NCBI GenBank assembly: GCA_035515235.1
Contig: DATJBS010000061.1
Coordinates: 1-64,000, forward strand
Direction of reading: 5' to 3'
Origin: JAMLHH01 sp035515235
GTDB taxonomy: Bacteria; Bacteroidota; Bacteroidia; Chitinophagales; JADIYW01
Length of the DNA stretch: 64,000 nucleotides
Shown: in pieces, positions 34,729 to 42,983 of the stretch
Position numbering within the stretch: the stretch's first letter is position 1
Layout of the letters: each line of letters begins with the position of its first letter
Position numbers and translations under genes: made by a program
Notes under the pieces: model-generated
Told to the model about the DNA's origin: nothing
Databases searched by the model: none
Seen by the model: the letters and a program-made list of their open reading frames with translations, nothing else

Positions 34729-34783
34729 CACTCGCAATTGAGCAATGATGAATTTCTTGCTCAAAGTTCTTAAGAAAATGTGA

Positions 34784-34858
34784 GGGCGCATAGCTCAGCT
34801 GGTTCAGAGCACCTGCCTTACAAGCAGGGGGTCACAGGTTCGAATCCTGTTGTGCCCA
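34784..34858 (+). tRNA. tRNA-Val (anticodon TAC)
   Basis: Acceptor stem GGGCGCA/TGTGCCC, D stem GCTC/GAGC, anticodon stem CCTGC/GCAGG with loop CTTACAA, T stem ACAGG/CCTGT. CCA is not encoded in full. It is followed directly by a terminator. Confidence 0.95.
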
Positions 34859-34866
34859 CAAAAAAA

Positions 34867-34897
34867 GGGATGTATTATTTGATACATCCCTTTTTTT
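34867..34897. terminator. Terminator of tRNA-Val, shared with the methyltransferase gene
   Basis: Perfect 9-bp stem GGGATGTAT/ATACATCCC, six-base loop, seven T. The A-run on the other side suggests it also ends the leftward gene at 34901. Confidence 0.9.
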
Positions 34898-34900
34898 ATT

Positions 34901-36127
34901 TTAAGCCTTTTCTAAGACAGCCACATAAAATCCATCTCCATCTAATTGGAATGGGAAAATATATTCTTCTTGCTTTAATTGGAATGAAGGGTGAGATGCT
35001 AAGAACTTCTCAATTTGCTCTGAATTTTCACTTTTTAAAATACTGCAAGTAGCGTACACAATTCTACCTTTGGCTCGTACTAAAGAGGCACTTTGACTTA
35101 AAATCTCTTGCTGAGTTTCTAAAATAGTCGGTAATTGACTTTGCTGAAATCTAAATTTCAAATCCGGTTGTCTTCTAATGGTTCCTATTCCACTACAAGG
35201 AGCGTCAATGAAAACCACATCGGCCATTAAATTTTTATTCTTTATGATAGATTCATTAGAAATGATTTCTAAGTTTTTAACTCCAGCTTTCTTTGCTCTT
35301 TTCTCCAAATGAGTCAATCGTGAAATATCAATATCTGAAGCAATCAATCTGCCTTCATTTTTCATAAGACTGCAGATCTGTAAGGTTTTTCCGCCTTTGC
35401 CAGCACAGAAATCTACTACAACTTGCTCAGGATGTATTCCTGCTTGTTTGATGATATACTGAGATCCGATATCTTGAAATTCAAATAAGCCTTCTTTAAA
35501 CGCTTGCGATTGTCTGAGCTGATTATTATTATTAATTCTAATAGCGCCACCCACTTGAGCATCATATTCAAAGTCGATTTTCAGTCTTTCTAGTTCGCTA
35601 TTTAGTTTTTGAGCGGTAGTTTTTAAGCTGTTATATCTAATATATACTGGAGCAGGCTGATCTAATGACTCAATAATAACTGAAGCTTCTTCTCCCCAAT
35701 CTTTTACTATCTCGTCATACATCCAAGATTGAATGCTATGTTGAATGTTTTTTGGGATATCTGTAAGTGATTTGATTTGGCTTTCTAACTCTTCGGAACA
35801 TTCTACTTTTGAAGAAAAGTTTTCATCCATCAACATCGTTAAAAATATAAGTAGGTGAATTTTATTTTCTTTAGTGTCTTCAAATTCTTCATCCCATATT
35901 TGCTCAGAAATATAAGAGTATAGAATATAGTTTCTTGTTAAAGTATAAATTATTCTTGTAGTAATTTTCCTATCTCTCGATCCCCATGAAGGATGAGATT
36001 TTAGCATATTATTGACTGCTTTGTCAGAATAACTATTTTCAAAAAGGATTTCTTTTAAACAATTTTGAATGCCTGTAATCAAAGCATTCGGTAATTTTAT
36101 TTGAAATATTGTAGTTGGATTTTTCAC
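34901..36127 (-). CDS. RsmB/NOP2-type rRNA (cytosine-C5) methyltransferase
   Basis: A 408-residue SAM-dependent RNA methyltransferase related to RsmB (Sun), which makes m5C in 16S rRNA. An N-terminal NusB-like helical region (residues 1-130) precedes the catalytic domain. SAM motif I is VVDFCAGKGGKTLQ, motif IV DAPCSGIG (leaving-group Cys) and motif VI YATCSI (nucleophile Cys). The start codon is GTG; no better ATG lies near, and the first residues match the family start. The gene is leftward, convergent with tRNA-Val. Specific nucleotide modified is not determined; rsmB would be the tentative name. Confidence 0.9.
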   Translation of the reverse strand: MKNPTTIFQIKLPNALITGIQNCLKEILFENSYSDKAVNNMLKSHPSWGSRDRKITTRIIYTLTRNYILYSYISEQIWDEEFEDTKENKIHLLIFLTMLMDENFSSKVECSEELESQIKSLTDIPKNIQHSIQSWMYDEIVKDWGEEASVIIESLDQPAPVYIRYNSLKTTAQKLNSELERLKIDFEYDAQVGGAIRINNNNQLRQSQAFKEGLFEFQDIGSQYIIKQAGIHPEQVVVDFCAGKGGKTLQICSLMKNEGRLIASDIDISRLTHLEKRAKKAGVKNLEIISNESIIKNKNLMADVVFIDAPCSGIGTIRRQPDLKFRFQQSQLPTILETQQEILSQSASLVRAKGRIVYATCSILKSENSEQIEKFLASHPSFQLKQEEYIFPFQLDGDGFYVAVLEKA

Positions 36128-36288
36128 ACAACAAAACTAATGTTTTATATATCGTAATGTTTCAAGTATTGAATTATTAAAATCAGAAATTTTATTTCGC
36201 TTAATATCTTCTTTTTATTCTAATTCATTGAGTTACATCATCATTGCCGATTTTTATCCTTATATTTATTTTATCTATTTACAGATGT

Positions 36289-36876
36289 ATGCAACCTGAA
36301 GCAAAAAATATTACTCTTTATAAACAGTTGGTCGAAGGCTGTCTTTTAAACAAAAGGCAAGCACAATACCAGTTGTATGATTTAATGTCTGCTAAAATGT
36401 TCGCTGTTTGTATGAGATATTGCTCAAATAAGGAATACGCACAAGATATCTTGCAAGAGGGTTTTGTAAAAGTTTTTACAAACTTGGATAAGTATAGATG
36501 GGAAGGTTCTTTTGAAGGTTGGGTAAGAAAGATTTTTGTCAATACTGCTATTGAGCATTTTAGAAAAGAGACCAAATTATTTCCAGTTTCGGATAATGAA
36601 ACAGCATTGATGTTTTATCCTGTAGTTGATGATATCGAACATCAATTAGAATTGGAAGATTTGATGTCTTTAGTACAAAAATTATCAACTGGCTATCGTA
36701 CAGTTTTTAATCTGTATGTGATAGAAGGATATTCTCACAAAGAAATAGCCGAAATGCTACAAATCAGTGAAGGAACTTCTAAATCACAATTGTCAAGAGC
36801 TAGATACTTACTACAAAAAAACATTCAAGAAGCCCATCGTATAAAAATACCTCATGCCGCAAACTCAGGGAAATAA
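36289..36876 (+). CDS. ECF-type RNA polymerase sigma factor
   Basis: A 195-residue extracytoplasmic-function sigma factor counted from the ATG before QPEAKNITLYKQL; the longer frame starts at a TTG and adds hydrophobic residues unlike any sigma factor. Region 2 has YCSNKEYAQDILQEGFVKVFTNLDKYRWEG, region 4 has LQISEGTSKSQLSRARYLLQ with the helix-turn-helix. Its end overlaps the next gene by 23 bases in another frame, a strong sign of translational coupling. The partner encodes a membrane-anchored protein that could hold it at the membrane. Target promoters not known. Confidence 0.9.
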   Translation: MQPEAKNITLYKQLVEGCLLNKRQAQYQLYDLMSAKMFAVCMRYCSNKEYAQDILQEGFVKVFTNLDKYRWEGSFEGWVRKIFVNTAIEHFRKETKLFPVSDNETALMFYPVVDDIEHQLELEDLMSLVQKLSTGYRTVFNLYVIEGYSHKEIAEMLQISEGTSKSQLSRARYLLQKNIQEAHRIKIPHAANSGK

Positions 36877-38272
36877 TCCATTTGATGACGAAATAAGAAA
36901 AAGGTTAGAGGGTGCTTCTTTTCAGCCACCAAAAGGTATTTGGGATAAGATAGAAAAGCAATTACCAGAAAAACTACCTTTTTACTTTAGATTTAAATAT
37001 CCTATAGCTGCTGCCATGTTGACTTTTAGTTTGGTATCTTCTTTAGTGATTTATAATAGGTATGAAAATTCACTTTCTGATACTCAACTGAGATTTGCAA
37101 AAAATAAAATAGATGCTAAGGATAATATTCTTCCGAAATCACAAAGCTCTAATTTACAAACAGATCATTACACTACTTCAGACATTATTTCTGAAGCCAT
37201 ACCATATTTAGAAAACAACTCTGAAGCTAATTCGAATGTTAAGTCTATCATTCAATCCTCTTCATCTACTTCTGTCAATTCTTTTGATGGAGCGAGTTAT
37301 TCTACTCAATCAAAGTCAAGTACTTCCAATGAATTCTCCAAGAAATCAACTCCTGCTTCTAAAAAGGAAAAAAGAGCAGAAAGAAAACAGAAATCTATTT
37401 CTAGTGAAGATTTGAATGAAAATTCAGAAAACTTCTTTAAAGAAGCTCAATATTTACATTTCCTTGATAACTCTTCTAATGTTGCAGAAGAGTTATCTAT
37501 AGAAAGTCCAATGCTCAACAAGGATATTGAATCTATAGAAAAAATGGATTTGTTCGCAACTAACTTATTTGAAGATGACGAGAATCCTGAATTAACCAAC
37601 AAATTTGAAAAAGGGAAGAGAAAATCCTTTAAAAATAAATTTGTAAATAGTGGTCTTGTTATAGGTCCATTATTAGGAGGTCATTATTCAGCAATGACTA
37701 AAAAATCTGATGAAGGAGTCAATACTAGTAATTTAGAACAGTCCGCCACTTTTGGAAAATCTTATGGAGTGAATGTAGGATATGTGATCAATAATCGTTG
37801 GACGGTAGGAATGGAATGGATTTACAACTCAGATGAAGGTCAAAGATTTACAGAAAACATCAACGGTCAGAAAGTCAATAAATACGTGGCATTAGACTAT
37901 ATGAAAATCCCTCTTTATGTGAAGTACTCCTACAAGTTCATTAACAGATATGATAAGACACCTATCACATTTAATTTTGTAGGTGGGATTCATTATAGTA
38001 AATTAAAATCTGTCAATACCTATATAGAGAATCAGATTGCACCAGTAGAAGTAAATTATAACGAGCAAGAATGGGGAATGTTAGGAGGAGTGGAGTTTGA
38101 TATTTATGCGACTAATAGAATCTTTTTTACTCTTGGAACTAGACTAGCTTTCAATGCAGATTTAAAACAATTCCCTCGACTTAGAGGTGATGATGGTGCA
38201 GATCCTTTCTCTGTTCAAACGGGAGTTTACGCTAAAATCAACTATGCCTTTTCATTCAAAAAAGCCAAGTAA
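36854..38272 (+). CDS. Membrane-anchored protein with C-terminal outer-membrane beta-barrel domain (putative anti-sigma factor)
   Basis: A 472-residue protein with an N-terminal cytosolic piece of about 45 residues (DDEIRKRLEGASFQPPKGIWDKIEKQLPEK), one membrane helix at about 48-67, and a Ser/Lys/Glu-rich low-complexity stretch to about residue 265. The C-terminal 200 residues have alternating amphipathic strands (GVNVGYVINNRWTVGMEWIY, YMKIPLYVKYSYKF, GGVEFDIYATNRIFFTLGTR) and resemble the OMP_b-brl_2 outer-membrane barrel. The N-terminal piece is like that of short anti-sigma proteins, and the gene overlaps the sigma factor by 23 bases. Together these suggest a single polypeptide linking the outer membrane to a cytosolic sigma factor. 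The anti-sigma role is inferred. Confidence 0.75.
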   Translation: MPQTQGNNPFDDEIRKRLEGASFQPPKGIWDKIEKQLPEKLPFYFRFKYPIAAAMLTFSLVSSLVIYNRYENSLSDTQLRFAKNKIDAKDNILPKSQSSNLQTDHYTTSDIISEAIPYLENNSEANSNVKSIIQSSSSTSVNSFDGASYSTQSKSSTSNEFSKKSTPASKKEKRAERKQKSISSEDLNENSENFFKEAQYLHFLDNSSNVAEELSIESPMLNKDIESIEKMDLFATNLFEDDENPELTNKFEKGKRKSFKNKFVNSGLVIGPLLGGHYSAMTKKSDEGVNTSNLEQSATFGKSYGVNVGYVINNRWTVGMEWIYNSDEGQRFTENINGQKVNKYVALDYMKIPLYVKYSYKFINRYDKTPITFNFVGGIHYSKLKSVNTYIENQIAPVEVNYNEQEWGMLGGVEFDIYATNRIFFTLGTRLAFNADLKQFPRLRGDDGADPFSVQTGVYAKINYAFSFKKAK

Positions 38273-38358
38273 TTCTTATTTAGAAATATCATAAATTTAG
38301 ATTTTTTGTAATATTGTACTTCTGCTCTCACTAATAGACCAGTGAATAAATTATTGAT

Positions 38359-38928
38359 ATGAATAAGAAGGCTAACAGTGAATTAAGTGCAGAACATGCA
38401 GATGTATTGTTGACTACACTAGAAAAACGTTTTCACCAAAATATGCATAGACATCCTTCTATCTTATGGGAAGAAGTGTACAAGAAATTAGTCCTGCAAC
38501 CTTCAAAAAATTGGTCACTTCATCAAATGGAAATCACCGGAGGCAAACCTGATGCGGTGGAGTTTAAAGAAAAATCGGATAATTATTTTTTTATTGATTG
38601 CTCAGCAGAAAGTCCAAAAGAGCGTAGAAGTCTTTGTTACGATAAAAAGGGATTGGATGCTCGTAAAGAATTTAAGCCAAAGAATACAGCTGTCGATTTA
38701 GCTCATGAAATGGGAGTAGAATTATTAGATGAAGCTCAGTATCAATTTTTGCAATCCTTAGAAGAGTTTGATTTGAAAACATCTAGTTGGTTAAAAACGC
38801 CAACTTCTATAAGAGAATTGGGAGGAGCAATTTTCGGGGACAGAAGATTTAATCATGTATTTGTTTATCACAATGGTGCATCTTCCTATTATGGAGGTAG
38901 AGGCTTTAGAGCAATATTAAAACTTTAA
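38359..38928 (+). CDS. DUF4256 domain protein
   Basis: A 189-residue soluble protein matching DUF4256 over its full length: LEKRFHQNMHRHPSILWEEV, SLHQMEITGGKPDAV, FFIDCSAESPKERRSLCYDKKGLDARK, SSWLKTPTSIRELGGAIFGDRRFNHVFVYHNGA. The conserved Cys in DCSAESP and in LCYD and the HVFVYHNGA end suggest an enzyme, but no activity is established. Monocistronic by position, convergent with the PorE-like gene with one base between stops. No export signal. Confidence 0.9.
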   Translation: MNKKANSELSAEHADVLLTTLEKRFHQNMHRHPSILWEEVYKKLVLQPSKNWSLHQMEITGGKPDAVEFKEKSDNYFFIDCSAESPKERRSLCYDKKGLDARKEFKPKNTAVDLAHEMGVELLDEAQYQFLQSLEEFDLKTSSWLKTPTSIRELGGAIFGDRRFNHVFVYHNGASSYYGGRGFRAILKL

Positions 38929-38929
38929 A

Positions 38930-41122
38930 CTACTTGTTTTTTATCTGATTAGCCTCGTCTATTGTGATAGCTTCTCCTTTGAAAAAGGGCACTATAAACG
39001 CATCTGTTAATCCTCTTTGATGTACTTTGTCTAAATAGGACTTAGCTGTTTCGTAATTGGGATAAGATGAAATGAAAATTTTGTACAATTCCTTATCCTT
39101 TACCTGTTGTTTTTCAATATTACCTAAGTCGCTAATCTTTTGCAACCATTTTTCGTCCGGTTGTTTGTAGACACCTATTTGAATTTTATAGATCAAATCG
39201 TTTTTCTCGACATACTGTTGGTCAAAAATTACTGAGCTCATAGTCTGTTCATCAGAACCTAATTGCTCAAATCCAATCAATTTAAATTCAGTTCTTCTAT
39301 TGATAGCATGTTGTTCTTCTGAGCATTTTACTTTGTCAGCACATTCATTCAACAGCTGAGATTCGCCATATCCTTTTGCAAATAATTTGTTTTTTGATAT
39401 GCCATTAGATATTAAATACTTGACAACATTTTCTGCTCTTTTCTCAGATAATTTATTGTTGTATTTAGCGTCAGCTCTGCTATCAGTATGTGAACCTATT
39501 TCTATAATCCAAGTAGGATTGTCAATGAGCAAATTGTGTAATTTGTTAAGTTCTTTAGCTGCTTCATTGCTAATATCTGCTTTGTCAAAATCGTAATAAA
39601 TATTAGGGATAATGATACTTTTGTTAAGTTCAATTCTTTGTAATTCTATATTTAAGCTTGAAAGATCCTGAAGAGAATTGATAGCTATATCACTAGGGAA
39701 ATATTGAGAAAAAGTAGTTAAAACGTGACCTTTCTCAAAACTTGACGGCAATTCTATTTGATAATATCCTAGATGATCTGTTTTGGCTTCTATTGGGTTT
39801 TGGTTTTGATCTAATAAAGTAATAGTAGCATTCTTGATGAATTCATTAGTATTCTTATCGACGACTGTTCCTTTTAGAACTGTTGATTTTTGATTTTCTA
39901 AATATTCGGTAGAAATCAATCTGTAGATATCGTCATTTCCAGCTCCGCCTGTTCTATTTGAACTAAAATATCCGTTGTTTTTATTTTTATCTAATATCAA
40001 TCCAAAATCGTCATAACCTGAATTGATAGGTTTGCCCATATTTACTGGAGTAGTCCATAATCCATTTTCAAACTTAGAATAAAAAATATCTAAACCACCA
40101 TATCCAGCGTGACCTTCTGATGCGAAATACAGCATTCCATCTTTGTGAAGAAATGGAAATAATTCATTCTTAGTGGTGTTGATAGTCGGCCCGAGGTTAA
40201 TAGGAGTAGACCATCTATTTCCTGAATTTCTAGAGTAATAAATATCAGTCCCACCTAATCCTCCAGGCATATCAGAAACAAAATACATCACTTTGCCATC
40301 TTCGCTTAATGTAGGATGAGAGATAGAATAAGTAGGATTGTTTAAAGAAATAGGTTTTAATTCAGTCCATTTCTTACCTCTTTTCATTGCAGAATAAATA
40401 CCTAAAGTATTAGTTGTGCTTTTGTTTTTCTTATCAAGATTCTGATTGTGTGAGAAATATATCATTTTCGACTGTCGAATAAAAGAAACAGGTCCTCCAT
40501 GAAAATTATTGACTTTTGGAAGTTCTAATTCTTGAATAGCAGTTTTTTCTTTACCAGTTGGTAAAAATGGAATTTGATAAATTGTCAACCAAGGTCTATT
40601 ATTCCAATCGTAAAGAGATTTTTTACTTTTAGTATTCCCTATAAATGCAATTCCATCTCTATAATAACTTGGTGAAAACTCGTCTCCATTAGTATTCAGA
40701 TTGGCTATAGTTAATACATTATATGTTGAAGGCGCAATGTTTCTAAGAGTGCTAGAAATATTGGTTTTATATTGATCTCCAAAACTGAGGAAGATACTAT
40801 CTGAAGCCACTAAATTGCCGTTGATTTTGTACAATTCTGCTAAAAGTATTTTATATTTTTCAGAAAGCTCATTGACTGTAGATGCTTTTTTTAGCCAATC
40901 CAATGCCTCTTGGAAATTTCTTTGTGCATAATAAGATTGAGCTAATATTATTTTTGTTTCGAAATCACCTAATCCTTTGTTTTCTAATTCTAAGAATTTC
41001 TTTATAGTAGAATGATAATTGGTTTGCTCAAATTGATGAACAGCTTGAATTCGATCTTGATGTTGAGCCATTCCATTCGTCCAACATAATAAAGCTATAA
41101 ATGTCCAGATATAATTTTTCAT
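38930..41122 (-). CDS. PorE-like OmpA-family protein with TPR, PD40, CRD and SPOR domains
   Basis: A 730-residue exported protein: signal peptide (MKNYIWTFIALLCWTNGMA), TPR-like region (about 20-120), PD40/WD40-like propeller (about 140-405, blades such as GKVMYFVSDMPGGLGGTDIYYS and GMLYFASEGHAGYGGLDIFYS), a carboxypeptidase-regulatory-like domain (about 415-490), an OmpA peptidoglycan-binding domain (about 510-625, NDP-like core GSHTDSRADAKYNNKLSEKRA), and a C-terminal SPOR-type domain (about 645-715). The TPR-propeller-CRD-OmpA order is that of PorE of the type IX secretion system; the SPOR domain is an addition. It follows the PorP/SprF gene, overlapping it by one base. PorE identity is probable, not proven. 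Confidence 0.82.
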   Translation of the reverse strand: MKNYIWTFIALLCWTNGMAQHQDRIQAVHQFEQTNYHSTIKKFLELENKGLGDFETKIILAQSYYAQRNFQEALDWLKKASTVNELSEKYKILLAELYKINGNLVASDSIFLSFGDQYKTNISSTLRNIAPSTYNVLTIANLNTNGDEFSPSYYRDGIAFIGNTKSKKSLYDWNNRPWLTIYQIPFLPTGKEKTAIQELELPKVNNFHGGPVSFIRQSKMIYFSHNQNLDKKNKSTTNTLGIYSAMKRGKKWTELKPISLNNPTYSISHPTLSEDGKVMYFVSDMPGGLGGTDIYYSRNSGNRWSTPINLGPTINTTKNELFPFLHKDGMLYFASEGHAGYGGLDIFYSKFENGLWTTPVNMGKPINSGYDDFGLILDKNKNNGYFSSNRTGGAGNDDIYRLISTEYLENQKSTVLKGTVVDKNTNEFIKNATITLLDQNQNPIEAKTDHLGYYQIELPSSFEKGHVLTTFSQYFPSDIAINSLQDLSSLNIELQRIELNKSIIIPNIYYDFDKADISNEAAKELNKLHNLLIDNPTWIIEIGSHTDSRADAKYNNKLSEKRAENVVKYLISNGISKNKLFAKGYGESQLLNECADKVKCSEEQHAINRRTEFKLIGFEQLGSDEQTMSSVIFDQQYVEKNDLIYKIQIGVYKQPDEKWLQKISDLGNIEKQQVKDKELYKIFISSYPNYETAKSYLDKVHQRGLTDAFIVPFFKGEAITIDEANQIKNK

Positions 41123-42078
41123 TAGAAATATCTTGGGCTTTTATAAATAATAGAAGAAGTTTTAAATACAGGCATATCAAATGATAATAATATTTCGTGC
41201 GACCCAGAATTTGAAGGTCTTAATGCTTTCCATGACAAATCATAAGAGTAACCGATATTCAGTTTTTTATCTCCTTTGTTAAAGCTATGCATGTACTGAG
41301 CTAAGAAAATTATGCTTTTATCTGTTCGCACACCAAATCCCCCAAGAAATTTATCGTAGAAAATACCATTGACAGTAAATTCTGCTTGAACAGGTTCTGC
41401 GTTTGCTATCCTTATAGTTGTAGTTGGTAATAATCTGAAATCATTATTGATATTCCATTGGTATGCACCTGATATGAAATATTGTTGGAGAGGTTTGAAT
41501 CCCCATTTTGGGTCTTTAAAAATAGAAGTAGGTAATATCTGTGGAGCTCCAAAACCTACAGAGAAATTTTCTCCATAGAAATATGCACCTGCACCAAATA
41601 TAGGCATCCAACTTTTTTCAAACTCACCAGGTTGGATTATGTCAGGCATGCCATCATCTGTAATCAATTTTGAGCTATTTACATTCCTAAATTCCGCGCC
41701 AGCATTGACTCCTAATGATAAAGTATATTTTTCTTTAAATTTTAATCTATATGCATATTGAGCAGTAATTCCATTGGTCATTAATGCGCCAATTCTGTCA
41801 TTGTAAAAATTAATACCAACAGCTATGTTTTCTTTTTTTAATGGAGTGTGTACGGCAGCATTAATAGTGGTAGGTGCACCTTCCATTCCTACCCATTGTA
41901 ATCTATTTATTACTTGAGCGTGCAGAACCTCTTTGCTTCCTACATAAGCAGGATTGTAGAATTGTTCATTCCAATAGTAATGGGAAAATAGAGAAGATTG
42001 TTGGCTAAAGCCTTGAATTGCAAATGTCGTGAACAATGCAAACCATATACTTCTTAAAAATTTGATTTTTAAAGACAT
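41122..42078 (-). CDS. PorP/SprF family type IX secretion outer-membrane protein
   Basis: A 318-residue outer-membrane barrel with signal MSLKIKFLRSIWFALFTTFA. It has the family's N-terminal QQSSLFSHYYWNEQFYNPAYVGSKE and the typical strand pattern up to a terminal aromatic (SPRYF). Members (PorP, SprF) are needed for surface delivery of adhesins such as SprB, generally paired with an OmpA-like partner and often with large modular adhesins. Here the PorE-like gene overlaps by one base downstream on the same strand, giving a two-gene operon. No giant adhesin gene is next to it, so this may be a stand-alone PorP/PorE pair of the core machine rather than a SprF paralogue. Confidence 0.9.
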   Translation of the reverse strand: MSLKIKFLRSIWFALFTTFAIQGFSQQSSLFSHYYWNEQFYNPAYVGSKEVLHAQVINRLQWVGMEGAPTTINAAVHTPLKKENIAVGINFYNDRIGALMTNGITAQYAYRLKFKEKYTLSLGVNAGAEFRNVNSSKLITDDGMPDIIQPGEFEKSWMPIFGAGAYFYGENFSVGFGAPQILPTSIFKDPKWGFKPLQQYFISGAYQWNINNDFRLLPTTTIRIANAEPVQAEFTVNGIFYDKFLGGFGVRTDKSIIFLAQYMHSFNKGDKKLNIGYSYDLSWKALRPSNSGSHEILLSFDMPVFKTSSIIYKSPRYF

Positions 42079-42120
42079 AATTTCTAGAACTCAGCTAAGA
42101 TAATGCATCTTTTAGTTAAA

Positions 42121-42882
42121 TTATTTCTTTTGAAGCATAGCGACAAAACCATTTAGTATCGATTGAGTATGTGGATGAAACCAATGCTCCACAACTTTGT
42201 CCAAAAGGTCCTCTTCATAATTCGTTACAGTATGAATCATATCTGTTCTTAAGTTCAACTTTGTAGCAGACCAAGTTTTCTGATCGAATTTTAAATAGTG
42301 CGATACTTTCCTCTCCGCAGTTTCTAAAACTTGTTCGGCAGGAACGACTACATCAACTAATCCAGCATCAGAAGCTTGTTGTGGATTCATTAATCTTCCT
42401 TCCATCAAAAATTGATATGCTCTATGTTTTCCTAACCAAAAAGAATACAGTTCAAATACGTGACGTGGTACAGTGATGCCTACAGGAATTTCATTTAGCC
42501 CTATTTTAAAATTACCTGCACCCATAATACGATAGTCACACGCAATAGCAACTATACATCCGCCTGCAGGAGAGTGACCTGTAATTGCTGCTACTAGTGG
42601 TTTTGGAAAAGAGACCAACTCTATAATCAAGTCCATGAAGGCTTTCCAAAATTGCTTAGTTTTAACACGATCGTAGTTCATAATCTCTGGAAGATCCAAA
42701 CCTGAAGAGAAGAAATTTTCTTTTCCAGTAATAATTAATGCTTTGGTCTTATCATCACTTTTTAAGGTTTTTAATACTTCAATCATTTCCTCAAACATTT
42801 GCATATTCATAGGATTTGATCGACCTCTATCAAACATGAGAATGCTATAATCTTCCTTCTGGGTCAGTTTTAATGTTTCCAT
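42121..42882 (-). CDS. Enoyl-CoA hydratase/isomerase family protein
   Basis: A 253-residue crotonase-fold enzyme. It has LIITGKENFFSSGLDLPEI (oxyanion/substrate loop) and KPLVAAITGHSPAGGCIVAIACD. The second conserved acidic position in the crotonase active site is present as Glu in NEIPVGI, but the usual Glu at the preceding AGGG loop is replaced (PAGG), so hydratase chemistry is not certain and isomerase or another activity is possible. It is leftward and separate from the PorP gene by 42 bp. Divergent from NDH-2 across about 100 bp. Confidence 0.85.
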   Translation of the reverse strand: METLKLTQKEDYSILMFDRGRSNPMNMQMFEEMIEVLKTLKSDDKTKALIITGKENFFSSGLDLPEIMNYDRVKTKQFWKAFMDLIIELVSFPKPLVAAITGHSPAGGCIVAIACDYRIMGAGNFKIGLNEIPVGITVPRHVFELYSFWLGKHRAYQFLMEGRLMNPQQASDAGLVDVVVPAEQVLETAERKVSHYLKFDQKTWSATKLNLRTDMIHTVTNYEEDLLDKVVEHWFHPHTQSILNGFVAMLQKK

Positions 42883-42983
42883 ATTAGTGCTTCGATATTA
42901 AACGATTGTAAATATTAGCAATTTCTATGGAATTTCTTTAACATTTAAGGCAAATTTGAGTTAATTATTAGAATACATATATT

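Noticed and set aside
36244..36288. Longer N-terminus for the sigma factor starting at a TTG
   Set aside because: Adds a hydrophobic stretch foreign to ECF sigma factors; the ATG at 36289 gives the expected start.
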